64,000 nucleotides of DNA from Erysipelothrix tonsillarum DSM 14972 (GTDB lineage: Bacteria > Bacillota_I > Bacilli_A > Erysipelotrichales > Erysipelotrichaceae): NCBI RefSeq assembly GCF_000373785.1, contig NZ_KB892379.1:149916-213915 (forward strand). Reading direction: 5' to 3'. The translations under genes and the position numbers were made by a program. The notes under the pieces were generated by a model, which searched no databases, was not told the DNA's origin, and saw nothing but the letters and a program-made list of their open reading frames with translations. Shown one piece after another: positions 23,051 through 32,661 of this stretch (position 1 is the stretch's first letter; every line of letters begins with the position of its first letter).

Positions 23051-25858
23051 ATGAAAAAACATAACCAACTTATGAAGAAATCACTAGCGCTTTCATTAAG
23101 TGTTCTTTTAGGAGTAAGTTCTGTGCAAGTCGCATTCGCAAATGATGACACAGAATTACCAAAATTAGAAGAACAAACCGAAATTAATGAAACCAATCTA
23201 GAGGATACAGAACACATCGCGACTCAAGAGGAAGAAAACGATGAAACTGAATCTGAAATTATAGAGGAAAATGAAGGTGAGACTGAGCACGTTACTGATT
23301 CCGAGACAGAGAATGTCGTAGAGGATACGGAAACTAAAGAACCAGTAGAGAAACCTAAAAAAGAAGCGCGTGCTATGGTAGCACCATCAGCTTATGGTAT
23401 TACTACGGTAAATGACATCACGGAACTTACAAGTGCATTAAGTGCAGCTTTAGATGGTGACATCATAAAACTCGCTCCAGGATTTGTAGTAGGAGATGTA
23501 ACACTCCAAGCACCAAATGCTGATGTAACGTTGGATGCAAGTAATGTGGAGTGGACGCTATCAAAAATTAAAATTGAAGGTGCAAGTACAAAGAAATTTA
23601 CTATTGTCAACTTAAACATGAATGGTGTTGGTAATAACAACGTGCTTCTAAACATTAATCGAAGCGCCGGAGAGACAATTATCGCAAACAGTAAATTTTA
23701 CGATAACAACGTAACACCAATCATTATTGAATCGGGATCATCTTATACCGAAATTATTGATACCGAAATCACAGGAAATACGGGTGTAAATGGGGCTTCC
23801 GCCATTGGTTTGGGTGTAGCAGGTAATATTGGTATTAAACATAGTACAATCGCAAATAATACCGGAACAGGTGCAGGGTATGAAACAGGGGCTATTGCAT
23901 CAAAAAATTTCACAGGAAATATAACAATTGATAATACAAGTTTCAAAAACAATAAAAATCAATCTGTAAATAGCGGTATCTTCGGTGGTGGCGGCGGTGC
24001 CATGTCGTTGCACTATTTCAGAGGAAACTTATCGATTAATCAATCATACTTTAAAGAAAATCAAGCAGGTGGTAGTGGAAATGCACCAACCTATGATGGC
24101 GGTGCTATTTATATCATTGATGGTCGTGATGGCGCATCCGTTTCCATTGACCAAACAACATTTGAAGGAAACATTGCGAAAGATGACGGTGGAGCAATCA
24201 TGTTCCAAGGGTCTGGTAATCCAGGACTTACAACCAACATCACTAACAGCACCTTCTATGGTAATAAAGCTTACGGAGTGAATGGCGGTCATGTTTCTGG
24301 TGGCGCAATCCAGTACTTTAAAAATGGTGGTTCATCCCAAATGGATAATTATATTTCCGGAACAACCTTTGTGGATAATGAATCCGGTAATGAAGATACC
24401 TCTGGGAAACAATCAGGTGGTGCAATCGGACGGAGTGGTGCCGGATGGTTCGCAACTGCAGCGGTAAATACAAATGGATCCTTGTATCTAGGCAATAAAG
24501 TTTACGAGGATGGCGTTATTAATGAAAATAGCGGTGGAAAAGATATTTCAGGTTTTGTAACGAATGCTCAAGGAAATAATATCTTGAAAGCAGACCAAGG
24601 TACTGCTGCAGATGCAGCACAAGCAAAACGTGATGTATTTGGAATCACAAATCCTCATTTAAGCATTGATCAATCCGATATTATTGCAGGTATGGAAGAT
24701 GAAATTATTCCGACATTGCCAATTAAACCTCAAGGAAATGCTGATGATACATATACACACACGAAGGCCCTTGGAAATTATGACCAACGTGGTAAAAAAC
24801 GACTAAAAGATATTGGTGCTGTTGAGTTATTATGGATTCAATACGATGCCAATGGTGGATTATTTGACCTTGTGGATATGGCTGACTATGAAGGGGAAGC
24901 ATATTATGAAAAAGATGCGTCTTCTGAAATTCATAATTATTATGATATCCTTTCAGCCGATAGTTCGAAAGAAGAACAAACAGAAGATGGATTACATCCT
25001 ACTCGTCCTGGCTATAAATTTGCAGGATGGTCAACAACACAAGGTGCAACGCAACCTGACTTCCCACTCAATGGTCATACACCGATTCAAGTTGGAGAAC
25101 AAAATGTAACACTTTATGCAGTATGGCGCGTTGCTGACGAATTTACTGTAACCTATCATGGAAATGGACATACAGGCGGTGTTGTCCCAACCGATAATAA
25201 ACTTTATGATACTAATGATTCCGCAACAATTTTAGATGCAGGAACGATGATTAAAGATGGATTCAAGTTTGTTGGTTGGAATAGTGCAGCTGATGGAAAT
25301 GGACAAGATATCGCCATCGATACAATCATAAGTATGACAGCAAATATTGATTTATATGCAAAATGGGAAGAAATTATCATTCCTGTTGTTGAAGAATATA
25401 CCGTAACCTACCATGGAAACGGGAATACAGCAGGTATTGTTCCTACGGATACAACGCAATACTTAAAAAATACGGATGCTACTGTAAAATCTGCCGAATC
25501 GATGATTAAAGATGGATTCAAGTTTATTGGGTGGAATACTGCAGCAGACGGAACAGGAAAAAATGTGTTAGTGGATGAAAAATTAACAATGATAGCAAAT
25601 GTTGATTTATATGCACAATGGGAAAAAGAAACGAAACCTGTTGGTCCAACGAAACCCGATGAACCAAGCAAGCCAGTTGATCCAACGAAACCGGAAAAAC
25701 CTGTAAAACCTACAGAACCTAATAAACCGGGCTCAAATGGAAATAATTCTGAAAATCTTCCTCAAGCAGGTGTTAGCGATAATCAATCCGGATTATGGTT
25801 AAGTCTTGCCTTAATGGGTCTCGGATTTATCTTAATTCCAAAAACTAAAAAAGACTAA
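23051..25858 (+). CDS. Sortase-anchored beta-helix surface protein with GGAI/FxxN repeats
   Basis: 935 residues. A signal peptide (1-30, ending VAFA) is followed by an acidic Glu/Thr-rich stretch (to about 110). Next comes a right-handed beta-helix region (about 115-540) with repeated GGAI motifs (GGAIYI, GGAIMF, GGAIQYF, GGAIGR) and FxxN motifs (FKNN, FKEN, FEGN, FYGN, FVDN). The GGAI/FxxN pair is the hallmark of chlamydial polymorphic membrane proteins. Three Listeria-Bacteroides-type repeats follow (each ending in a GWN or GWS block and LYAxW). A Pro/Lys spacer leads to the sorting signal LPQAG at 903-907, a hydrophobic helix and a KTKKD tail. Likely an adhesin covalently linked to peptidoglycan by sortase. 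LPQAG deviates from LPXTG. Confidence 0.88.
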   Translation: MKKHNQLMKKSLALSLSVLLGVSSVQVAFANDDTELPKLEEQTEINETNLEDTEHIATQEEENDETESEIIEENEGETEHVTDSETENVVEDTETKEPVEKPKKEARAMVAPSAYGITTVNDITELTSALSAALDGDIIKLAPGFVVGDVTLQAPNADVTLDASNVEWTLSKIKIEGASTKKFTIVNLNMNGVGNNNVLLNINRSAGETIIANSKFYDNNVTPIIIESGSSYTEIIDTEITGNTGVNGASAIGLGVAGNIGIKHSTIANNTGTGAGYETGAIASKNFTGNITIDNTSFKNNKNQSVNSGIFGGGGGAMSLHYFRGNLSINQSYFKENQAGGSGNAPTYDGGAIYIIDGRDGASVSIDQTTFEGNIAKDDGGAIMFQGSGNPGLTTNITNSTFYGNKAYGVNGGHVSGGAIQYFKNGGSSQMDNYISGTTFVDNESGNEDTSGKQSGGAIGRSGAGWFATAAVNTNGSLYLGNKVYEDGVINENSGGKDISGFVTNAQGNNILKADQGTAADAAQAKRDVFGITNPHLSIDQSDIIAGMEDEIIPTLPIKPQGNADDTYTHTKALGNYDQRGKKRLKDIGAVELLWIQYDANGGLFDLVDMADYEGEAYYEKDASSEIHNYYDILSADSSKEEQTEDGLHPTRPGYKFAGWSTTQGATQPDFPLNGHTPIQVGEQNVTLYAVWRVADEFTVTYHGNGHTGGVVPTDNKLYDTNDSATILDAGTMIKDGFKFVGWNSAADGNGQDIAIDTIISMTANIDLYAKWEEIIIPVVEEYTVTYHGNGNTAGIVPTDTTQYLKNTDATVKSAESMIKDGFKFIGWNTAADGTGKNVLVDEKLTMIANVDLYAQWEKETKPVGPTKPDEPSKPVDPTKPEKPVKPTEPNKPGSNGNNSENLPQAGVSDNQSGLWLSLALMGLGFILIPKTKKD

Positions 25859-25865
25859 AGGTTTG

Positions 25866-25895
25866 AACCACGATTTTAATAATCGTGGTTTTTTT
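25866..25895 (+). terminator. Terminator of the surface protein gene
   Basis: AACCACGATT and AATCGTGGTT form a perfect 10-bp stem with a T-run. Confidence 0.9.
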
Positions 25896-26034
25896 GAAAT
25901 GTTTTTCGAATTTCAAAGGATTAATTATTTTTTTGTTTATGTCATTTAGGTCCGAATTTTGGTTAATTAGCAAGATCTTGGTTATTTCCTAAATTATCGT
26001 GTTAATCTAGAGACAGTTATTGAAGGAGAAAGCT

Positions 26035-26943
26035 ATGAAATTAAAATTTAATCAAATTAATAAATATTTCGATACGCATCACGTTCTCAAGGATATATCC
26101 TTTGAGGTGAATAGTGGACAAATTTTTGGATATCTTGGTCGAAATGGTGCTGGAAAAACAACATCAATCCGAATCTTAATGGATGTATTCAAAGCAAACT
26201 CAGGCACGATTACTATCGATGGGAAACCATTTAAACCTGAAGATTATCGTATTGGATATCTTCCAGAAGAAAGAGGTATGTATTCAAAGACACGCGTAAT
26301 TGACCAATTAGTTTATTTTTCAATGCTTCGGGGTGCAACAAAAGATGAAGCACTTACCTCTGTTAAGCATTGGGCAAAGCGATTTAAAATTGAAGATTAT
26401 CTGGACCGCAAATTAGAAACCCTTTCGAAAGGGAACCAACAAAAAGTACAAATTACGCAAGCATTCCTTAATAATCCGGACATCTTAATTTTAGATGAAC
26501 CCTTTAGTGGATTAGATCCCGTTAATTCCCAAGTTTTTCAAGATGCATTAACTGAATTTATCGCTGAAGATAAAATAATCATCTTCTCCAGCCATCAAAT
26601 GAGTTATGTTGAAACATTTTGCGATGATATCGCAATTATTAATCAAGGAACAATCGTTCTTAACGGTTCCCTTAAAGAAATTAAAAAAGAATTAGGGAAA
26701 GACAAAATTCAGATTGCTGCGCATAATTATACGCATAAAGACCTCATGAATATTTTGGCGCAGAAAGATATTCGTGTTGACCTAGACGACAAATCAGTGA
26801 TTGTTCAACTACCAGAATCTATGAGTAAAAAAGAATGGATGCGCTCCATTGTAGAATCGGATATTGACGTTAAGTTATTATCTGACTATGAACCAAGTCT
26901 CCAAGATATTTTTGTAGGGAAAGTGGGGGATCATAATGAGTAA
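26035..26943 (+). CDS. NatA-type ABC transporter ATPase
   Basis: 302 residues. Walker A GRNGAGKTT, signature LSKGNQQKVQ, Walker B ILDEPFSGLDP and switch His in FSSHQM. The variant signature LSKGN and the long C-terminal tail are typical of NatA/YhaQ exporters that move sodium or small toxic compounds outward. ATG 26035 follows GAAGGAG. The ORF's earlier TTG lies inside the site. The permease gene overlaps by 8 bases. Confidence 0.9.
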   Translation: MKLKFNQINKYFDTHHVLKDISFEVNSGQIFGYLGRNGAGKTTSIRILMDVFKANSGTITIDGKPFKPEDYRIGYLPEERGMYSKTRVIDQLVYFSMLRGATKDEALTSVKHWAKRFKIEDYLDRKLETLSKGNQQKVQITQAFLNNPDILILDEPFSGLDPVNSQVFQDALTEFIAEDKIIIFSSHQMSYVETFCDDIAIINQGTIVLNGSLKEIKKELGKDKIQIAAHNYTHKDLMNILAQKDIRVDLDDKSVIVQLPESMSKKEWMRSIVESDIDVKLLSDYEPSLQDIFVGKVGDHNE

Positions 26944-28168
26944 ATTTAAAACGGTATTTAAATTTGAACTTCTAGAGATGCTTCGTAAGCGAAGTGTCAA
27001 AGCAACAACACTGGTTATTTGTATCACTATGATTGTAATGACTTCCATTCCTTCCATACAGAAACTATTTCCAGATAAAAACGAATCAGAAACTGTGCCA
27101 ATTGCAGGTGAAGTAGTAAACAATGATCAAGGGTATATTATTGAAGATGAAACCATCAATTCGAATCAATTAGCGACGCTTTTGGGACAAGAAAAACTGA
27201 ATCAGTTTGAAAGTGAAGATGCACTCAAACAAGCCGTTGTGGATAAAGAGATAAAAAAAGGTTATATAATCCATAATGCAACATCCTACAAAATTCTTAC
27301 GATTGATCAAGACATGTTTGGTTTTGATAGCGGTATGATTGAAGATGCGCTTCGTCAAATTGCAATTGAACAAAATTTTAAAGCTAAAAATATTGATATT
27401 GAACAAGCGAATGAAGCTATGCAAGTCACCATAAATTCAGATGTCGAAACGATTGGAAAAGATTCATCACAAGGATTTTTTGTAGCTTATGTAATCCTTT
27501 TCGCAATGTATATGCTGATTCTCTTCTTTGGACAATCAGTCGCTACATCAGTCGCTCGTGAAAAGGATAGCCGTACAATGGAATTGCTTATTACAAGTAC
27601 GGATCCTAAGATATTAATTTTAGGAAAAGTCTTCGCGATGGGGATGGTAGGAATTTTACAGGTAGGTGCTATTCTACTCGCTACATTCATAGGCTTTATG
27701 ATTAATAAAGTCAATTATAGTCCAGATATCTTGATGATGGTCCAAGGATCATTAACGCTATCGACCGCACTTGTTTATTTAGTATTCTCGATTGCTGGAT
27801 ATATTCTCTATCTTTACATCTTTGCAGCATTAGGGTCCTTGATTTCAAAAGTCGAAGATGTTAGTTCAGCAATTACACCGATTACATTACTATTTGTTGT
27901 CGCATTCTTCATTGCTTCGACAAGTTTACGTGTACCGGATAGTCAATTAACAATTATTAGTTCGTATGTTCCTTTTGTTTCCCTCTTCACGATGCCGATT
28001 CGATATATGTTAACGTCAGTAAGCATCATTGAAATCTTAATTTCAATGGCAATCATGCTGTTCTCCACATATATTATCGCTCGTATTTCAGTTTATATTT
28101 ATCGTTTTGGATCATTAAATTATGGAAACAAAATAAAGATTAAGGACATTCTTCGTACACGAAAATAA
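26936..28168 (+). CDS. NatB-type ABC transporter permease
   Basis: 410 residues. One N-terminal membrane helix (about 20-40), a large extracytoplasmic domain (about 45-175), then five or six C-terminal helices, with the characteristic VAREKDSRTMELLITS segment between. This is the ABC-2/NatB layout. It pairs with the overlapping ATPase gene as a two-gene exporter. Substrate (Na+, antimicrobial or other) is not determined. Confidence 0.88.
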   Translation: MSKFKTVFKFELLEMLRKRSVKATTLVICITMIVMTSIPSIQKLFPDKNESETVPIAGEVVNNDQGYIIEDETINSNQLATLLGQEKLNQFESEDALKQAVVDKEIKKGYIIHNATSYKILTIDQDMFGFDSGMIEDALRQIAIEQNFKAKNIDIEQANEAMQVTINSDVETIGKDSSQGFFVAYVILFAMYMLILFFGQSVATSVAREKDSRTMELLITSTDPKILILGKVFAMGMVGILQVGAILLATFIGFMINKVNYSPDILMMVQGSLTLSTALVYLVFSIAGYILYLYIFAALGSLISKVEDVSSAITPITLLFVVAFFIASTSLRVPDSQLTIISSYVPFVSLFTMPIRYMLTSVSIIEILISMAIMLFSTYIIARISVYIYRFGSLNYGNKIKIKDILRTRK

Positions 28169-28194
28169 AAACTCGATGATTATCGAGTTTTTTT
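28167..28194 (+). terminator. Terminator of the ABC exporter operon
   Basis: AAAACTCGAT and ATCGAGTTTT pair and are followed by a T-run. Confidence 0.88.
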
Positions 28195-28230
28195 AAAATT
28201 ATTGATTATAATTGCGGTTGAAGGGAATGT

Positions 28231-29016
28231 TTAAAAAACAATTGGTGCAACAACGTTTTGTAATACAGCAACAATACTCCATCCTGCAACACGACTGGTG
28301 CGACTGTAGATTTTTAAATCAGTTTTAATTTCATCACCTTCAAGCATGATGCGGTGTTCATCACCCACATAGCCAGGAATTGCGTTAATCTTGAGTGTAG
28401 TGTCTTCTGGACCTGCACTTGCTAGAGCAATTGCTACTGATACATTAACATGTGTTGGTAAAGCAGCGATTGCTTCTTTGGTTGTTCCTGAGAAAACTTC
28501 TACAGGTTCTTGAATATCAATTAATCCTTCACGATTTAGTGAAGTATGTACAAGTGCGCGTGGAGACTTCATACCAGTCATTTTTACGTTTACAGGACTC
28601 ATAAGAGTAGCGGTACGTAAGATATCAAATCCTCCGACGGCTCCACTTGCAATATGAACTTTTCTTTCTGTTTCACGAGCGACACTTTGAATGTGGTTAT
28701 AGAAGGAAGCATCTGCAAAAGCACCAATAGAGAGTACAACAAGGTTTGAGCCTGCTCTAAGAACTGTTTCTGTATAATCTATAACTGACTTAACGGAAGC
28801 TGCTTCAGCAGTGTAATCAGGCTCTAAAGCCATTAATTCTTCAATCGTTGAACACGCTTTGCAACCATAGTGATTTGCAAAAGCCTCCGTACGCATTGCA
28901 TTACGTCCGAGGACACCAACGAGTTCATATTCTGGGAGGTAGCCATCAACCCAAGCTTGAGCGACGATATCATTTAGAAATCCAGGCCCAATTAAAGCTA
29001 ATTTTAGTTTTTTCAT
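28231..29016 (-). CDS. Aspartate dehydrogenase-like (DUF108) oxidoreductase
   Basis: 261 residues. An N-terminal Rossmann fold (LALIGPGFLND) and a C-terminal domain with HIASGAVGGFDILR and LPTHVNVSVAIALASAGPE correspond to the L-aspartate dehydrogenase family. It uses NAD(P)H to interconvert aspartate and oxaloacetate or iminoaspartate, and some members feed NAD synthesis. No nadA or nadC gene is adjacent, so a catabolic or a different amino-acid substrate is equally possible. Monocistronic on the minus strand. The 285 bases upstream (29017-29301) hold no gene that I can see. Confidence 0.8.
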   Translation of the reverse strand: MKKLKLALIGPGFLNDIVAQAWVDGYLPEYELVGVLGRNAMRTEAFANHYGCKACSTIEELMALEPDYTAEAASVKSVIDYTETVLRAGSNLVVLSIGAFADASFYNHIQSVARETERKVHIASGAVGGFDILRTATLMSPVNVKMTGMKSPRALVHTSLNREGLIDIQEPVEVFSGTTKEAIAALPTHVNVSVAIALASAGPEDTTLKINAIPGYVGDEHRIMLEGDEIKTDLKIYSRTSRVAGWSIVAVLQNVVAPIVF

Positions 29017-29301
29017 AATAGTTCCTTTCTTATCGAATACATGTATCTTAACACATATTTCATCAAGTGAACCGGTTTATGCGTTTTTTGAACGGATAAT
29101 CCAATATATAATAATAATTCAATCCGCACATCTCGAATCCTATATATAAAACATCACTTTGTCTTTTAAAATTTACTTACAAATCGTGTTTCGGGTTGTC
29201 AAAGGATTGGTATATCGTGATTATTTAATTCACTACGCCTTGTAAGATGTGTACACAGAACTTGTAGCGTAAAAGATAGAATGACGTCTAACGACTGTTG
29301 T

Positions 29302-29841
29302 TTAGTGGTCTTTATGGAATGTTATAAATTCATAAGTTACGGGTTCGCTAGTGAGTAGTCCTCCATATATATTGAAGTTAAGTTCAAGAGGAATATAGTG
29401 TAAATGCTTCGTGGTGTTATTAAGAAGCGGAAGGGATGAAAAATGCGGAAAATCTTGCTCGATGCGCAAATCATAATATTTGATATAACATTCTTTAGCG
29501 CACCATGTCTTATAAAAACCATCAATCCCAGCCTTTACAACAAATGTTAATTCATCAGGATGATAGAATCGCTGCGCAACACGAAGATAAGCGTCATTAT
29601 TAATCCTCTTTTGAAAGTCGATGCTTAATGGAATGAGACTGAATGCATGAGCAATAAAATCTTCAGTGATTGTCTTACTGTAGTAAAAATCATTCTTTAA
29701 TATTAAGGGCTTGCCATTTTCTGTACGATAAAGGCACCATGATGTACTAAGATGGTTGCGATAAATATAATCTTCAATACAGTATTTTAAATTGTCATCC
29801 GAAGCAATTGGTACGAGATAAATTATGACATGATTTTTCAT
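29302..29841 (-). CDS. Sfp-type 4'-phosphopantetheinyl transferase
   Basis: Would transfer phosphopantetheine from CoA to the Ser of a carrier protein, making it active. 179 residues, short for Sfp enzymes (about 220). Visible motifs are ENGKPLI, SIDFQKR at 73-79 (metal-binding Asp75; the usual second acidic residue of the IDIE motif is Gln77 here), and the signature W113-x-x-K116-E117 with Lys121. It is divergent from an operon that encodes an acyl carrier protein (32661-32891), with a 133-base shared regulatory region. That protein is the obvious client. The weak metal motif leaves some doubt about activity. Confidence 0.8.
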   Translation of the reverse strand: MKNHVIIYLVPIASDDNLKYCIEDYIYRNHLSTSWCLYRTENGKPLILKNDFYYSKTITEDFIAHAFSLIPLSIDFQKRINNDAYLRVAQRFYHPDELTFVVKAGIDGFYKTWCAKECYIKYYDLRIEQDFPHFSSLPLLNNTTKHLHYIPLELNFNIYGGLLTSEPVTYEFITFHKDH

Positions 29842-29894
29842 ACGACCTCCTTATTAATCTAAGCATATCACGAGTGGTGTGTCTTTTTTTTTCG

Positions 29895-29949
29895 CTTAAG
29901 AATCTATAAGCCGTTCTTAAGATTGTGTTAAGAATTGAAGTGCTATAAT
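29895..29949 (+). promoter_or_regulatory. Promoter with phased CTTAAG direct repeats before the dlt-like operon
   Basis: CTTAAG occurs at 29895-29900 and 29916-29921 and GTTAAG at 29927-29932, spaced 21 and 11 bases (two turns and one turn of the helix). A perfect -10 TATAAT lies at 29944-29949 but no good -35 is present. The repeats cover the -35 position, the arrangement used by OmpR-type activators. Similar repeats precede the response-regulator gene at 35464. Confidence 0.6.
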
Positions 29950-29974
29950 TGGCACGGACTAAAGGAGTAATGAT

Positions 29975-31489
29975 ATGAATCATATATTGAAGTGTCTTGA
30001 AATGAGTGCAACATCATACCCAACAAAAAGAGCGGTGATTGAACCAAAGGGATGGATTACTTACCAAGATCTGTATCAACAATCCCGAAGGGCAGGTTCA
30101 TTTTTCATTCAATATTTTAAAATGAATGAACCTATTGTTATTTTTAAAGAGAAGAGTATTCAAACATTGTGTTTGATGTTTGGTTCAGCATATGCAGGAT
30201 GTCCCTATGTCATTGTAGATCCTTCGCAGCCAGATGAGCGCATTCGTCTAATACTTAAAACGTTAGAAAGTCATTCTATTATTGTTGACGAAGACCAATG
30301 CAAACGTGTTCAACAGATAGACTCGAGGATTAACTGTATTCATACAGACGCAGTATTTCTAACCACTATCGATGAATCAAGGATAGCACAACGATTACAA
30401 CATCATGTATCGACAAATCCACTCTATATCTTATTTACTTCTGGATCAACCGGAACACCGAAAGGTGTTGTAGTCTCGCACCAATCGGTTATCCGCTTTA
30501 TTAAAGATTTTACTGATAAATTTAATTTTTCTACAAAAGATGTAATTGCAAATCAAGCACCTTTTGATTTCGATGTATCCGTAAAGGATATCTATAGTGC
30601 GATGATGACGGGGGCAACGTTATTGTTGATACCGAAAAAGTATTTTTCAAATCCTGTTACCCTACTTGATTACATTTGTGACTCTGGTGCAACCGTGTTG
30701 ACATGGGCTGTGTCCGCATTATGTCTTGTGAGTCAATTAAAAGGGTTATCGTATCGTGTGCCAACAACCTTGAGGCAAATAATGTTTAGTGGAGAACGGA
30801 TGCCAATTAAACATTTAAAACAATGGCGCAAAGCATGTCCTCAAGCAGAATTTGTGAATTTATACGGTCCTACTGAAATCACTTGTAATTGTACTTACTA
30901 TATTCTAGAACGAGACTGTGATTATGAAAAAGAGTTACCAATCGGTCAGCCCTTCTATGATGATTATGTCTTTTTGTTAGATGAAAATGACCAAGTAGTG
31001 ATGGCACCCGGTTTGATGGGAGAAATCTGTGTTGGTGGTCCTAGTTTGGCTCTCGGTTACTATAATAATCAAGAACAAACTGCAAAAGCATTTATTCAAA
31101 ATCCGGGAAATCCATATTATCGCGACATAATTTACCGCACAGGGGATTTAGGATACTACAACGAAAGTGGAGCATTATGTATTAAAGGAAGAAAAGATTT
31201 TCAGATTAAACATATGGGTCATCGCATTGAACTTGAAGAAATTGAACAAAAAATTGAGGAGCATCCATCTGTATCACGTGCTTGTTGTGTGTATCATGAA
31301 AAGAAATATAAAATATATGGAATTTATCATGGTGATGTTGATGTAAAGGCATTAATTTCATATTTGGAAACGAAACTACCCCAGTATATGATTCCCAATA
31401 CCTTCATTCAAGTACACCAAATTCCTCTCACAAAAAACGGAAAAATTGATCGACAATTATTAAAAATGGAGGTAGGGATTCAATCATGA
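29975..31489 (+). CDS. DltA-like amino acid adenylating enzyme
   Basis: 504 residues, a free-standing adenylation domain. Core motifs: phosphate loop FTSGSTGTPKG (154-164), FDFDVSVKDIY (197-207) with Asp200 for the amino group as in DltA, NLYGPTEI (295-302), YRTGDLGY (387-394), GRKDFQIKHMGHRIELEEIE, and the C-terminal catalytic Lys in NGKIDR. It would activate an amino acid with ATP and load it on the carrier protein encoded two genes downstream. DltA has Cys in an FCGE motif that selects D-alanine. Here it is FSGE with Ser272, so a different substrate is likely. Overlaps the decarboxylase gene by 4 bases. Confidence 0.88.
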   Translation: MNHILKCLEMSATSYPTKRAVIEPKGWITYQDLYQQSRRAGSFFIQYFKMNEPIVIFKEKSIQTLCLMFGSAYAGCPYVIVDPSQPDERIRLILKTLESHSIIVDEDQCKRVQQIDSRINCIHTDAVFLTTIDESRIAQRLQHHVSTNPLYILFTSGSTGTPKGVVVSHQSVIRFIKDFTDKFNFSTKDVIANQAPFDFDVSVKDIYSAMMTGATLLLIPKKYFSNPVTLLDYICDSGATVLTWAVSALCLVSQLKGLSYRVPTTLRQIMFSGERMPIKHLKQWRKACPQAEFVNLYGPTEITCNCTYYILERDCDYEKELPIGQPFYDDYVFLLDENDQVVMAPGLMGEICVGGPSLALGYYNNQEQTAKAFIQNPGNPYYRDIIYRTGDLGYYNESGALCIKGRKDFQIKHMGHRIELEEIEQKIEEHPSVSRACCVYHEKKYKIYGIYHGDVDVKALISYLETKLPQYMIPNTFIQVHQIPLTKNGKIDRQLLKMEVGIQS

Positions 31490-32661
31490 ACTTAAACGAA
31501 ATATATCACGCAAACCCTCAGATTCAAACACCATGTTATCTTTTTGATTTGGACCAACTCGAACAACATATTAAGGCAGTAAAAAATGCATTGCCTGGAC
31601 CTATACAACTGTGTTATGCCATGAAAGCAAATCCTTTTCTAGTAGGGATCATGTCAGACTTTGTGGATTCCTTTGAGGTCTGCTCACCAGGGGAATATCG
31701 TATTTGTCAAAGACAAAAAATACCAAATCGAAAAATTATTCTTTCGGGAGTCTATAAGGACCCTAACGATTTAGAGTCTATCATCAAAATGGATGAACAG
31801 CCCATTTATACAATCGAATCGTTGAGGCATTTAGAGATATTAGATGAATTATCGAGGCGATATCGAAAAACAATTAAGGTTCTCATTCGCTTGACTAGTG
31901 GCAATCAGTTCGGTGTTGATCTTAAAACGCTTGAACAAATCTTAAAAAACAAAAATGATTATCCATTTTTACACTGGCATGGTATTCAGTTATATTCAGG
32001 AACACAAAAACATAAAATCTGTAAGATTAAAAAGGAACTTGAAGAACTTAAAGCATACATAGAAATACTTCGAAAACGTTATGAGGTTAGTTTGCCTTGT
32101 CTTGAATTTGGTCCGGGATTAGGAGTTCGCTATTTCGAAGCGGATAAAACAGAAGTATCAATAGAAACCTTCGGTACAGCATTGGATGACCTCAATTTTC
32201 AAGGGGAAATCGTTTTGGAAATGGGACGAATCTTGGTCGCTTCCTGTGGTGTTTATCTCACCAAGGTTGTAGATATCAAACATAATGACACAAAAAACTA
32301 TGCAATTCTTGATGGTGGAATTCACCATATGAATTATTACGGACAGTTTTTAGGGATGAAACAACCAATTATTAATCGCATCGCGGTCAATCCGAAACAT
32401 AAAGCGACTCAATCATGGCATCTATGTGGGGCATTGTGCACAGTTTCAGATGTTTTGGTAAAAGATTTTGAAACAACCTTAGAGCAAGAAGATGTCTTGG
32501 CTTTTATGAATGTTGGAGCCTACAGTATTACAGAAGGTATCAGTCTCTTCCTAAGTAGAGATCTACCGCAAGTATGTTTTTATCGTAATGAAACTGGACT
32601 GGAAATTGTTAGAGAATCCGTCCAAATTGATTTTTTAAACTCAATAAAGGAGCAAAAATAA
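31486..32661 (+). CDS. Fold-type III PLP-dependent decarboxylase
   Basis: 391 residues of the ornithine/diaminopimelate decarboxylase family (alanine-racemase fold). Lys47 in CYAMKAN would bind PLP. Other blocks are FGPGLGVRY, EMGR (245-248, the EPGR motif), and the second-subunit active site CGALCTVSDVL (314-324) with Cys318 and Asp322, plus GAYSITEG with Tyr346. The sequence is diverged from biosynthetic LysA or ODC. Its position between an adenylation enzyme and an acyl carrier protein recalls BtrK, which decarboxylates an aminoacyl group already on a carrier protein. It may therefore act on a carrier-bound amino acid. A free-amino-acid decarboxylase is the alternative. Confidence 0.85.
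   Translation: MNLNEIYHANPQIQTPCYLFDLDQLEQHIKAVKNALPGPIQLCYAMKANPFLVGIMSDFVDSFEVCSPGEYRICQRQKIPNRKIILSGVYKDPNDLESIIKMDEQPIYTIESLRHLEILDELSRRYRKTIKVLIRLTSGNQFGVDLKTLEQILKNKNDYPFLHWHGIQLYSGTQKHKICKIKKELEELKAYIEILRKRYEVSLPCLEFGPGLGVRYFEADKTEVSIETFGTALDDLNFQGEIVLEMGRILVASCGVYLTKVVDIKHNDTKNYAILDGGIHHMNYYGQFLGMKQPIINRIAVNPKHKATQSWHLCGALCTVSDVLVKDFETTLEQEDVLAFMNVGAYSITEGISLFLSRDLPQVCFYRNETGLEIVRESVQIDFLNSIKEQK

Noticed and set aside
23051-25858. Phage tail-spike or pectate lyase reading of the beta-helix protein
   Set aside because: A signal peptide, Listeria-type stalk repeats and a C-terminal sorting signal show a cell-wall protein; no pectate lyase active-site motif was seen.
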